NCBI RefSeq assembly: GCF_010730195.1 | Contig: NZ_AP022613.1 | Location: forward strand, 2,852,001 to 2,916,000 | Origin: Mycobacterium conspicuum | Lineage (GTDB): Bacteria; Actinomycetota; Actinomycetes; Mycobacteriales; Mycobacteriaceae | DNA length: 64,000 nucleotides | Direction: 5' to 3' | Shown: piece by piece, positions 42,153-50,477 of the stretch | Numbering within the stretch: the first letter of the stretch is position 1 | Layout: each line of letters begins with the position of its first letter | Made by a program: the position numbers and the translations under genes | Notes under the pieces: generated by a model | What the model saw: only the letters and a program-made list of their open reading frames with translations | Told to the model about the DNA's origin: nothing | Database searches by the model: none

Positions 42153-42191
42153 CTTCGGATTAGCAAGCGTCGCAGCGAACTACCCCGTTGG

Positions 42192-42956
42192 GTGTACCTC
42201 CCCGCCGCGGTGGGGACGCTCTTTGTGGTGCTGCCGCTGCTGGCGGTCGCGGTCAAGGTCGACTGGCCGAATTTCTGGTCGCTGATCACCAGCGACTCCT
42301 CGAAGACGGCGCTGCTACTCAGCCTTAAGACCGCCGCGGCCAGCACTACGCTGTGCGTCCTGCTTGGCGTTCCGATGGCGCTGGTGCTGGCCCGCAGCCG
42401 CGCGCGCCTGGTGCGCTTGTTGCGCCCGCTGATTCTGCTGCCGCTGGTGCTGCCCCCGGTCGTGGGCGGCATCGCGCTGCTGTATGCGTTCGGCCGGCTC
42501 GGACTCATCGGGCGCTACCTCGAGGCCGCCGGCCTTTCCATCGCGTTCAGCACGACTGCAGTCGTGTTGGCGCAGACGTTCGTCTCGTTGCCGTTTTTGG
42601 TGATCTCCCTTGAGGGGGCCGCCCGCACCGCCGGAGCCGACTACGAAGTGGTGGCGGCCACGCTCGGCGCGCGACCCAGCACCGTCTGGTGGCGGGTCAC
42701 CCTCCCGCTGCTGGTGCCGGGCATGCTGTCAGGGGCCGTGCTGGCGTTCGCCCGCTCGCTGGGGGAGTTCGGCGCGACGCTGACGTTCGCCGGTTCCCGG
42801 CAGGGCGTCACCCGCACGCTGCCGCTGGAGATCTATCTGCAACGGGTCAGCGACCCGAATGCCGCTGTGGCCCTGTCGATTCTGCTGGTCGCGGTGGCCG
42901 CGGCGGTGGTCTTGGGGTTGGGCGCGCGCAGCCTGACCGGAAGCGATCCGACGTGA
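42192..42956 (+). CDS. modB: molybdate ABC transporter permease
   Basis: The 254-residue permease has six membrane segments and the EAA loop (SLEGAARTAGADYEVVAATL) that docks onto ModC. Similarity to M. tuberculosis ModB begins before the GTG 42192: the in-frame codons upstream read SELPRWVYLP, matching its LPRWVYLP, but the frame back to the stop at 42147 contains no ATG, GTG or TTG. So either the start is nonstandard, or the original start was lost at the PE_PGRS junction and the shorter GTG is used. Its stop overlaps modC by 4 nt. Confidence 0.87.
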   Translation: MYLPAAVGTLFVVLPLLAVAVKVDWPNFWSLITSDSSKTALLLSLKTAAASTTLCVLLGVPMALVLARSRARLVRLLRPLILLPLVLPPVVGGIALLYAFGRLGLIGRYLEAAGLSIAFSTTAVVLAQTFVSLPFLVISLEGAARTAGADYEVVAATLGARPSTVWWRVTLPLLVPGMLSGAVLAFARSLGEFGATLTFAGSRQGVTRTLPLEIYLQRVSDPNAAVALSILLVAVAAAVVLGLGARSLTGSDPT

Positions 42957-44065
42957 GCGAATTGCAGCTTCGCGCGGTGGTGGCCGAGCGCCAGCTGGAT
43001 GTGGAGTTCTCGGTGGGCGCCGGGGAGGTACTGGCCGTGCTGGGTCCCAACGGCGCGGGCAAATCCACCGCACTGCACGTCATCGCCGGGCTGGTCCACC
43101 CGGACGCGGGTCGCGTGCGCCTGGGCGACCGGGTGTTGACCGACACCGAAACCGGGGTGAACGTGCCCACGCATGACCGGCGCGTCGGACTGCTGCTGCA
43201 GGACCCGTTGCTGTTCCCGCACATGAGCGTCGCCGCCAATGTCGCGTTCGGGGCGCACAGCCGGGGCGGAATGGCCCGGCTGTTTGCGCGCACTAAGGAC
43301 AAGGCGACCGCGCTGCGCTGGCTGCGCGAGGTGGACGCCGAGCAGTTCGCCGACCGCAAGCCGCGCCAGCTGTCCGGCGGTCAGGCCCAGCGGGTGGCGA
43401 TCGCGCGGGCGCTGGCCGCCGAACCCGCGGTGCTGCTGCTCGACGAGCCGCTGACCGGGCTCGACGTCGCGGCGGCCGCGTCAATCCGGGCGGTGCTGCG
43501 CGCCGTGGTCAGCCGCAGCGGCTGCGCCGTCATCCTGATCACCCACGACCTGCTCGACGTGTTCACCCTGGCCGATCGGGTGCTGGTCCTCGAATCGGGC
43601 AAGATCGCCGAGATCGGGGCCGTCGCCGACGTGCTCGCCGCGCCGCGCAGTCATTTCGGCGCTCGCATCGCCGGCGTCAACCTGGTCAACGGCACCATCG
43701 GCCCGGACGGTTCGCTGCGTGCCCGGTCGGGTGTGCACTGGCACGGGATTCCGGCCCCCGAGCTTGCCGAAGCGCTCCCGGAGGGACACGACGGCGTCGC
43801 GGTGTTTCCGCCGACGGCGGTGGCCGTCTATCGGGACGAACCGCACGGCAGCCCCCGCAACACCGTCGAGCAGACCGTCGCGGAGCTGGATGTGCGGGGA
43901 GCCGCGGTGCTGGTGCGTGGTCCCGAGCAGCCCGATGGGGCGCCCGGTCTGGCCGCCGAGATCACTGTCGAGGCCGCCGCGGAGCTGCGGCTCACCCCCG
44001 GGGATCGCGTGTGGTTCAGCGTCAAAACGCTCGAGGTGGCGCTGTACCCGATGGCGCACCGATGA
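42953..44065 (+). CDS. modC: molybdate ABC transporter ATPase
   Basis: The 370-residue ATPase has Walker A GPNGAGKST (31-39), signature LSGGQAQRVAIARAL near 140 and Walker B VLLLDEPLTGLD near 160. A C-terminal TOBE-type (molybdate-binding) region lies at about 295-360, so internal molybdate may feed back on transport. GTG 42953 overlaps the modB stop (GTGA), giving translational coupling. An upstream in-frame extension to 42689 is a shadow of modB. Confidence 0.93.
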   Translation: MSELQLRAVVAERQLDVEFSVGAGEVLAVLGPNGAGKSTALHVIAGLVHPDAGRVRLGDRVLTDTETGVNVPTHDRRVGLLLQDPLLFPHMSVAANVAFGAHSRGGMARLFARTKDKATALRWLREVDAEQFADRKPRQLSGGQAQRVAIARALAAEPAVLLLDEPLTGLDVAAAASIRAVLRAVVSRSGCAVILITHDLLDVFTLADRVLVLESGKIAEIGAVADVLAAPRSHFGARIAGVNLVNGTIGPDGSLRARSGVHWHGIPAPELAEALPEGHDGVAVFPPTAVAVYRDEPHGSPRNTVEQTVAELDVRGAAVLVRGPEQPDGAPGLAAEITVEAAAELRLTPGDRVWFSVKTLEVALYPMAHR

Positions 44066-44135
44066 GCTGCGTCGCGATCCGGAAAACCACACCACATCCT
44101 CAGCACGGCACCCTTGCGTCACAGCCGTAACGCGG

Positions 44136-44141
44136 TAGGTT
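44136..44141 (+). promoter_or_regulatory. -10 element, leaderless start of apa
   Basis: TAGGTT is followed by 7 nt and then ATG 44149, without a Shine-Dalgarno sequence. Confidence 0.5.
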
Positions 44142-44148
44142 CGTCGCC

Positions 44149-45213
44149 ATGGACCAGGTGGACCCGAGCTCGACCCGTCACAAGGGACTTTGGGCGACGC
44201 TGGCGATCACCGCGGTGACCAGCGCCAGCGCCGTCGCGATCGCGCTGCCGGCGACCTCCACGGCCGATCCGGTACCCGCGCCGCCGACCAACACCGCGCC
44301 GCCGCCCGCCGCTTCGCCCGCGCCCGCCGCACCGGGTGCGCCCGCCACACCGCCGCCAGCGCCGCCGGGGGACCCCAATGCCGCGCCGCCACCACCTAAC
44401 GCCGCGCCGCCACCACCTCCGGTGGACCCGAACGCGCCGCAGCCACCCCCGGTCGACCCGAACGCCGGCCGCGTCACCAATGCAGTGGGTGGATTCAGCT
44501 TCGTCGTGCCCCCGGGCTGGGTGGAGTCCGACGCCTCGCATCTCGACTACGGCTCGGCGATGCTGAGCAAGACGACGGGGCAGCCGCCCATGCCCGGCCA
44601 GCCGCCGCCGGTGGCCAACGACACCCGCGTCGTGCTCGGGCGGCTGGACCAAAAGCTTTATGCCAGTGCCGAAGCCAACGACGCCAAGGCCGCGGTGCGG
44701 CTCGGCTCGGACATGGGTGAATTCTTCATGCCGTACCCCGGCATGCGAATTAACCAGGACGCCACGCCGCTCGCCGCCAATGGGTTATCCGGCAGCGCGT
44801 CGTATTACGAGGTCAAGTTCAGCGATGCGGCCAAGCCGAACGGCCAGATCTGGACCGGCGTGATCGGCGCGCCGGCGAGCAACGCCGGCCCGCCGCAGCG
44901 GTGGTTTGTGGTGTGGCTCGGAACCTCGAACGACCCCGTCGACAAGGTCGCGGCCAAAGCGCTCGCCGAGTCGATTCAGCCCTGGACTCCGCCGCCCGCC
45001 GGGGCTCCCGTTCCGGGGGCTCTGCCCCCGGGTGCTCCGGTCATCGGCCCGCCACCTCCGGCGGCCCCTGCGCCTGAGGTACCCGCCCCGGTCCAGGGCG
45101 CTCCAGCTCCGGCGCCCGCACCGGGCGCACCGGCTCCGGCGCCCGCCCAGGCCCCGGCCGGGGAAGTCACCCCGACGCCCACCCCGACGCCGCAGCAGAC
45201 CCAGCCCGCTTAA
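44149..45213 (+). CDS. apa: Apa, alanine/proline-rich secreted O-mannosylated antigen (45/47 kDa, fibronectin attachment protein)
   Basis: The 354-residue protein has a Sec signal peptide cleaved after Ala39 (ATSTA/DPVPAPP). A Pro/Ala-rich N-terminal tail, a globular domain (about 105-280, including GFSFVVPPGWVESDASHLDYG) and a second Pro/Ala-rich tail ending in TPTPTPQQTQPA follow. Thr-rich Pro segments are the O-mannosylation sites in M. tuberculosis Apa, a surface adhesin that binds fibronectin and a major T-cell antigen. The position after modC matches Rv1860. It starts at ATG 44149. Confidence 0.95.
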   Translation: MDQVDPSSTRHKGLWATLAITAVTSASAVAIALPATSTADPVPAPPTNTAPPPAASPAPAAPGAPATPPPAPPGDPNAAPPPPNAAPPPPPVDPNAPQPPPVDPNAGRVTNAVGGFSFVVPPGWVESDASHLDYGSAMLSKTTGQPPMPGQPPPVANDTRVVLGRLDQKLYASAEANDAKAAVRLGSDMGEFFMPYPGMRINQDATPLAANGLSGSASYYEVKFSDAAKPNGQIWTGVIGAPASNAGPPQRWFVVWLGTSNDPVDKVAAKALAESIQPWTPPPAGAPVPGALPPGAPVIGPPPPAAPAPEVPAPVQGAPAPAPAPGAPAPAPAQAPAGEVTPTPTPTPQQTQPA

Positions 45214-45237
45214 GGACTCCAGGGTCAGGAGAGTCGC

Positions 45238-45525
45238 ATGGATGTCTCGGCGGCGTCCCTCGCTCCGCCCACGGCGGTGAGCTGGCTCGCCTACATCGTC
45301 ATCGGCGGAATCGCCGGCTGGGTAGCCGGCAAGATCGTCAAGGTCGGCAACGCCGGCATCCTGTTGAACGTCGCCATCGGCGTCGTCGGCGGATTCATCG
45401 GCGGCATGATCCTCGGCTGGCTTCACGTCGATGTCGAGCATGGGCGCATATGGTTTACGTTCTTCATCTCACTCCTCGGAGCGGTCGTTCTGCTCTGGGT
45501 CGTCAGCCTGGTGCGCAGGCGTTAG
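45238..45525 (+). CDS. GlsB/YeaQ/YmgE family small membrane protein (Rv1861-like)
   Basis: The 95-residue protein has three transmembrane segments with glycine-rich cores: WLAYIVIGGIAGWVAGKIV, GILLNVAIGVVGGFIGGMIL and WFTFFISLLGAVVLLWVVSL. This is the transglycosylase-associated / general stress family, often induced by stress and of unknown function. ATG 45238 has the ribosome site CAGGAGAG. It lies 24 nt after apa and 7 nt before adhA. Confidence 0.83.
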   Translation: MDVSAASLAPPTAVSWLAYIVIGGIAGWVAGKIVKVGNAGILLNVAIGVVGGFIGGMILGWLHVDVEHGRIWFTFFISLLGAVVLLWVVSLVRRR

Positions 45526-45532
45526 ATAGACA

Positions 45533-46546
45533 ATGCCCGCGAGCATGACGGCCTGGCGCGTGCGCCGGCCTGGCCCCATGAAGACTCGCCCGCTCGAGCG
45601 GGTCACCACCGATGTGCCCCGCCCGGGACCCGCCGAGTTGCTGGTGGCCGTGCGCGCGTGCGGGGTGTGCCGCACCGACCTGCACGTCACCGAGGGCGAT
45701 CTGCCCGTGCACCGCGAACACGTCACCCCCGGGCATGAAGTGGTCGGCGAGGTTGTCGAGGTCGGCCCCGAGGCGGGCGACGGATTCAGTGTGGGGGACC
45801 GCGTCGGCATCGCCTGGCTGCGCTACACCTGCGGCGTGTGCACGTATTGCCGTCGGGGCGACGAGAACCTGTGTCCGAAGTCCCGCTACACCGGCTGGGA
45901 CGCCGACGGCGGATACGCCGAATTCGCCACTGTCCCTGCGGCTTTCGCGCACCACTTACCGGACGGCTACGGGGACACCGAGCTGGCGCCGCTGTTGTGC
46001 GCCGGCATCATCGGGTATCGGTCGCTGCTGCGCGCCGAGCTGCCGCCCGGCGGTCGCCTCGGGCTTTACGGCTTTGGCGGCAGCGCCCACATCACGGCGC
46101 AGGTGGCGTTGGCGCAAGGGGCCGAGGTGCATGTGATGACGCGCGGGGAAAGCGCCCAGCGGCTGGCGATGGAACTCGGCGCCGCGTCGGCCCAGGGTGC
46201 CGCCGACCCGCCGCCGGTGCCGCTGGACGCCGCGATCCTGTTCGCACCCGTCGGTGATCTGGTGTTGCCCGCGCTGGAGGCGCTCGACCGCGGTGGCACG
46301 CTGGCGATCGCCGGCATTCACCTGTCCGACATTCCGGCGCTGAACTACCAGCGGCACCTGTTCCAGGAACGTCAGATCCGGTCGGTGACGTCGAACACCC
46401 GCGCCGACGCCCGCGAGTTCCTTGCCTTCGCCGCCGAGCACCACATCGAGGTCACCACGCCGGAATACCCACTCGGGCAAGCGGATCAGGCGCTGACCGA
46501 CCTCAGCGAGGGTCGTATCGCCGGGGCCGCCGTGCTGCTGGTGTGA
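45533..46546 (+). CDS. adhA: zinc-dependent alcohol dehydrogenase
   Basis: The 337-residue medium-chain dehydrogenase has the catalytic zinc set Cys46, His68-Glu69 (GHE) and the structural zinc cysteines 100, 103, 106 and 114. The Rossmann motif LYGFGGSAHITAQVAL lies near 180. It oxidises or reduces primary alcohols and aldehydes with NAD(P). The order apa-Rv1861-adhA is that of M. tuberculosis. ATG 45545 (MTAWRV) is an alternative start with a better family match. Confidence 0.92.
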   Translation: MPASMTAWRVRRPGPMKTRPLERVTTDVPRPGPAELLVAVRACGVCRTDLHVTEGDLPVHREHVTPGHEVVGEVVEVGPEAGDGFSVGDRVGIAWLRYTCGVCTYCRRGDENLCPKSRYTGWDADGGYAEFATVPAAFAHHLPDGYGDTELAPLLCAGIIGYRSLLRAELPPGGRLGLYGFGGSAHITAQVALAQGAEVHVMTRGESAQRLAMELGAASAQGAADPPPVPLDAAILFAPVGDLVLPALEALDRGGTLAIAGIHLSDIPALNYQRHLFQERQIRSVTSNTRADAREFLAFAAEHHIEVTTPEYPLGQADQALTDLSEGRIAGAAVLLV

Positions 46547-46547
46547 A

Positions 46548-47273
46548 TTAGGCGAAATGCCAGACCAGCGCGGCGGCCAGGGCGCCCAGCCCGTTCAGTG
46601 ACCAGTGCAGCGCGATCGGCGCGATCAGGCTGCCGCTGCGCCGGCGCAGCCAGCTGAAGACAAACCCCGCCGCCCCGGTGGCCAGCACCGCGAGCGTGAC
46701 GCCGGCCAGCATCCCGGCGACGCCGCCGCCGAACAGCCGCGTAAACCCGACATTGCTGCTCGTCAGGCCGAGCGACGTCGCAACGTGCCAAAGTCCGAAC
46801 AGCAGCGAACCCGCCAGCGCCACACCGCGAAACCCCCAGGCCCGATGCAGCGCGCCGTGCAGCACCCCGCGAAACGCCAATTCCTCCGGGATGACGGTCT
46901 GCAGCGGGATGACGACCATCGAGGCGACCAGTGCACCGGAAATCGTCGCGTAGTGGTGGTTGAGGAACATCGGCCGGGTCATCGGCAGCAGGACACCGAT
47001 GGCGATCACCGATCCGACGAGGGCCACGGCACCCAGCGCATACCCCAGCCCGGACTTCCAATGCTCCCGGCCCAGACCCAGTTCGGCCCAGCCCAATCCC
47101 CGATAACGAACCAGGATCACCAGCCCGACGGCCGCGGCCGGCACGGTGGCGATGCTCGCCCACGGGGTGGTGAAGTGCGCGATCAGATTCGTCAGCACCA
47201 AGGTCAGGACGACCACCGCGATGTCGACATGCAGTCGGAACCTGGTGTCGGCTGCGGCGGTGATGTCGGGCAC
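46548..47273 (-). CDS. CPBP family intramembrane metalloprotease (Rv1863c-like)
   Basis: The 241-residue multispanning protein has the three CPBP/Rce1 motifs in order: EEAFR-type PEELAFRG (Glu130, Glu131, Arg135), FGLWH (His163) and HWSLNG (His223, Asn227). These residues form an intramembrane glutamate/metal site. Bacterial members process prenylated or small peptides and some confer bacteriocin self-immunity. The target is unknown. It starts at GTG 47273, supported by a leaderless-type -10 (47280-47285, TAAACT on the minus strand). It ends 1 nt from adhA. Confidence 0.85.
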   Translation of the reverse strand: MPDITAAADTRFRLHVDIAVVVLTLVLTNLIAHFTTPWASIATVPAAAVGLVILVRYRGLGWAELGLGREHWKSGLGYALGAVALVGSVIAIGVLLPMTRPMFLNHHYATISGALVASMVVIPLQTVIPEELAFRGVLHGALHRAWGFRGVALAGSLLFGLWHVATSLGLTSSNVGFTRLFGGGVAGMLAGVTLAVLATGAAGFVFSWLRRRSGSLIAPIALHWSLNGLGALAAALVWHFA

Positions 47274-47279
47274 CTGGCA

Positions 47280-47285
47280 AGTTTA
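47280..47285 (-). promoter_or_regulatory. -10 element, leaderless start of the CPBP gene
   Basis: On the minus strand TAAACT is followed by 6 nt and GTG 47273. Confidence 0.45.
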
Positions 47286-47309
47286 CCCGCGCGATTGTGG
47301 CCGCCCGGC

Positions 47310-47972
47310 TTACTCGACGTTCGAGACGACTCGCTGGCGCGCATAGTCCTTCAGTTCCGCCGAGAGCGCGTCGGCCACCAGCAGCTGGGGGAGCAAGGCC
47401 GGTTCGGACATTCGGGCGCAGAAGACCAGACCGATCGTCACGTCGTGGTCGGGACGGTGTTCGAGGCTGATGGCGTCGCCCGCCCGCACGGTCCCCGGCG
47501 AAATCACCCGCAAGTAGGCGCCGGGTTTTCCCCCCTCGGTGAAGGTCTTGATCCAGTGATTTAAGTTGAGGAAGGCCTGAAATGTCCGGCATGGTGTGCG
47601 CGGCGCGGAGACCTCCAGCAGCAGGCCGTCGGAACCGATGCGCCACAGTTCACCGATCCGCGCCCCCGTCACGTCGATGCCCGAAGTGGTCAGGTTCTCG
47701 CCGAAGTTTCCGTTGGCGAGTGGTCGCTGGAGTTGACGCTCCCACTCGTCGAGGTCTTCGCGCGCGTAGACGTAGACGGCCTGGTCGTCACCGCCGTGGA
47801 ACTTGGGATTGCCGATGAAATCGCCGACCAGCCCGCTGCCCACCCCTTCAGGCGCGCGCACCATGACCGGCTCGCCGGCCGCCAGTTTGTCGATGCCGGT
47901 CACGTTCGACATCGCGCGCGGATCCGGGTTCGCCATCGCCTGCGCCACGTTGACCGATATCACGCTCGACAC
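47310..47972 (-). CDS. MOSC-domain protein (YiiM-like)
   Basis: The 220-residue protein matches YiiM-type MOSC proteins: GNPKFHGGDDQAVYVYAREDLDEW, GENLTTSGIDVTGARIGELW and the molybdenum-ligand Cys128 in SAPRTPCRTF. The family transfers sulfur on, or reduces with, the molybdenum cofactor; YiiM reduces N-hydroxylated bases. It therefore depends on the molybdate uptake encoded by modABC 4 kb away. GTG 47972 has a TACGGT -10 6 nt upstream (47979-47984). Confidence 0.85.
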   Translation of the reverse strand: MSSVISVNVAQAMANPDPRAMSNVTGIDKLAAGEPVMVRAPEGVGSGLVGDFIGNPKFHGGDDQAVYVYAREDLDEWERQLQRPLANGNFGENLTTSGIDVTGARIGELWRIGSDGLLLEVSAPRTPCRTFQAFLNLNHWIKTFTEGGKPGAYLRVISPGTVRAGDAISLEHRPDHDVTIGLVFCARMSEPALLPQLLVADALSAELKDYARQRVVSNVE

Positions 47973-47978
47973 GGATTC

Positions 47979-47984
47979 ACCGTA
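47979..47984 (-). promoter_or_regulatory. -10 element, leaderless start of the MOSC gene
   Basis: On the minus strand TACGGT is followed by 6 nt and GTG 47972. Confidence 0.45.
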
Positions 47985-48052
47985 ACAGCGCCGAAACTGC
48001 GCTCAGATCGAAAAATCGGGCGCCGAAGCGCTCTGTACGCAGACTCGATGAC

Positions 48053-50431
48053 CTATCCGCGGGCCGCCCAGGTCCAGCCGGCGATCTGCGGGTCGTCCTC
48101 GCCGTGCTCGCGGGTGTAGCGGCGCGCGGCCAGCCGCGCGTCGACCATGCGCTGACGCAGCACGGCGGCCCGGCTGGCCAGCCCGTCCACCCGGTCGATG
48201 ACGTCCATCACCAGATGGAAGCGGTCGAGGTCGTTGAGCATGACCATGTCGAACGGCGTCGTCGTGGTGCCCCGCTCCTTGAATCCCCGCACGTGCATTC
48301 CGGCGTGGTTGGCGCGGCGATAGGTGAGCCGGTGGATCAGCCACGGATAGCCGTGGTAGGCGAAGATCACCGGCTTGTCGGCGGTGAACAGCGCGTCAAA
48401 TTCCTTGTCGGGCAAGCCATGTGGGTGTTCGGACTCGGGCTGCAGCCGCATCAGGTCAACGACGTTGACCACCCGCACCTGCAGCTTCGGCAGCTCGCGG
48501 CGCAGGATGTCGGCGGCGGCCACCGTCTCCAGCGTGGGAATGTCGCCGGCGCAGGCCAGCACCACATCGGGCTCACCGCTCGCCGTGCTCGCCCACGGCC
48601 AGATGCCCAGCCCGCGGGTGCAGTGCAGGATGGCGTCGTCGATGGACAGGTAGGACAGCGCGGGCTGCTTGCCCGCCACGATGACGTTGACGTAGTCGCG
48701 GCTGCGCAGGCAGTGATCCGCCACCGACAGCAGCGTGTTGCCATCCGGCGGCAGGTAGACCCGCACCACCTCGGCGCGCTTGTTGGCGACCAGGTCGATG
48801 AACCCGGGGTCCTGGTGCGACGCGCCGTTGTGGTCCTGGCGCCACACGTGGGAGCTCAGCAGGTAGTTCAGCGATGCGATCGGCCGCCGCCACGGTAGCT
48901 CCCGGCTGGTGGACAACCATTTCGCGTGCTGATTGAACATCGAGTCGACGATGTGCACGAACGCCTCGTAGCAGTTGAACAGGCCGTGCCGCCCGGTCAG
49001 CAGGTAGCCCTCCAGCCAGCCCTGGCACAGGTGCTCGGAGAGCACCTCCATGACGCGGCCGTCGGGGGCCAGGTGGTCGTCGTCGGGCCCGGTCTCGGAC
49101 AGCCACACCTTGCCGGTCGACTCGAAGACGGCCGAAAGCCGGTTGGAGGCGGTCTCGTCGGGACCCATCAGCCGGAAGTTGTCGAGGTTGCGGGTGATGA
49201 CATCGCGCAGGAAGGTGCCGAGCACCCGGGTCGCCTCGTGGGTCGCGACGGCCGGCTGCTCGACGGGCACCGCATAGTCGCGGAAGTCCGGCAGGTCCAG
49301 GTCTTGCAGCAACAGGCCGCCGTTGGCGTGCGGGTTGGCGCTCATCCGCCGATCACCCGACGGCGCCAGTGCCCGCAACTCGGCCCGCAGCGCGCCGTTC
49401 TCGTCGAACAGCTCCGCGGGCCGATAGCTGCGCAGCCATTCTTCGAGCTGCGCGCGGTGCTCGGGGTTGTCGTGCGTCTCGGCCAGCGGAACCTGGTGTG
49501 AGCGCCAGGTGCCCTCAACGTGCTTGCCGTCCACCACTTTTGGCCCGGTCCAGCCTTTCGGTGTGCGCAGCACGATCATCGGCCACACCGGCCGCGCGGC
49601 GTGATCCGACACGCGCGCGGCGCGCTGAATGGCCGCGATGTCGTCGAACGCATCCTCCAGCGCGGCCGCCAGTTTTTGGTGCACGCCGGCCGGGTCGTCC
49701 CCGGCGACCGTGATCGGGCGGTAGCCGTAGCCGCGCAGCAGCGATTCCAGCTCGGCATGCGGAATACGCGCCAGGACAGTGGGATTGGCGATCTTGTAGC
49801 CGTTGAGATGCAGGATCGGCAACACCGCGCCGTCGACGGCCGGGTTGAGGAATTTGTTCGAGTGCCACCCGGCCGCCAGCGGCCCGGTCTCGGCTTCGCC
49901 GTCGCCGATCACACACGCGACCACCAGATCGGGGTTGTCGAACGCCGCGCCATAGGCGTGCACCAGCGCGTAGCCGAGTTCGCCGCCCTCGTGAATGGAT
50001 CCCGGCGTCTGGGCGGCGACGTGGCTGGGGATGCCGCCGGGAAAAGAGAACTGCCGGAACAACTTTCGCATTCCGTCGATGCTTTCGTCGATGCCGGTGT
50101 ACACCTCGCTGTAAGTGCCTTCGAGATACGCGTTGGCCACCAGCCCGGGGCCACCGTGACCTGGTCCGGTGATGTAGATGACGTTGGCGTCGCGGGTGCG
50201 GATGATCCGGTTGAGGTGCGCATAGATCAGGTTCAGCCCGGGCGTGGTGCCCCAGTGTCCCAGCAGCCGCGGTTTGACGTGCTCGGCGGACAGCGGTTCG
50301 GTCAGCAGCGGGTTGTCCAACAGGTAGATCTGACCGACCGAGAGATAGTTGGCGGCGCGCCAATACGCGTCGATCACGGCCAGTTCGTCGTCGGAAAGGA
50401 TTGCGGTCGCGGTGTCGGTTTCCAGGCTCAC
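48053..50431 (-). CDS. xfp: xylulose 5-phosphate / fructose 6-phosphate phosphoketolase
   Basis: The 792-residue ThDP enzyme splits xylulose 5-phosphate (and often fructose 6-phosphate) to acetyl phosphate plus an aldose phosphate. Family features are GHWGTTPGLNLIYAHLNR, the ITGPGHGGPG loop with the catalytic His, the ThDP motif GDGEAETGPLAAGWHSNKF, and SLNYLLSSHVWRQDHNGASHQDPGF in the middle domain. The length is normal. It offers a bypass from pentose phosphates (gnd1 is in this window) to acetyl-CoA, provided ackA/pta act elsewhere. I do not recall it at this place in M. tuberculosis. It starts at GTG 50431. Confidence 0.94.
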   Translation of the reverse strand: MSLETDTATAILSDDELAVIDAYWRAANYLSVGQIYLLDNPLLTEPLSAEHVKPRLLGHWGTTPGLNLIYAHLNRIIRTRDANVIYITGPGHGGPGLVANAYLEGTYSEVYTGIDESIDGMRKLFRQFSFPGGIPSHVAAQTPGSIHEGGELGYALVHAYGAAFDNPDLVVACVIGDGEAETGPLAAGWHSNKFLNPAVDGAVLPILHLNGYKIANPTVLARIPHAELESLLRGYGYRPITVAGDDPAGVHQKLAAALEDAFDDIAAIQRAARVSDHAARPVWPMIVLRTPKGWTGPKVVDGKHVEGTWRSHQVPLAETHDNPEHRAQLEEWLRSYRPAELFDENGALRAELRALAPSGDRRMSANPHANGGLLLQDLDLPDFRDYAVPVEQPAVATHEATRVLGTFLRDVITRNLDNFRLMGPDETASNRLSAVFESTGKVWLSETGPDDDHLAPDGRVMEVLSEHLCQGWLEGYLLTGRHGLFNCYEAFVHIVDSMFNQHAKWLSTSRELPWRRPIASLNYLLSSHVWRQDHNGASHQDPGFIDLVANKRAEVVRVYLPPDGNTLLSVADHCLRSRDYVNVIVAGKQPALSYLSIDDAILHCTRGLGIWPWASTASGEPDVVLACAGDIPTLETVAAADILRRELPKLQVRVVNVVDLMRLQPESEHPHGLPDKEFDALFTADKPVIFAYHGYPWLIHRLTYRRANHAGMHVRGFKERGTTTTPFDMVMLNDLDRFHLVMDVIDRVDGLASRAAVLRQRMVDARLAARRYTREHGEDDPQIAGWTWAARG

Positions 50432-50477
50432 CCGGCCGATTGTCCGCCCCGCTGGTGAACGCCGCTAGAAACTAAGG

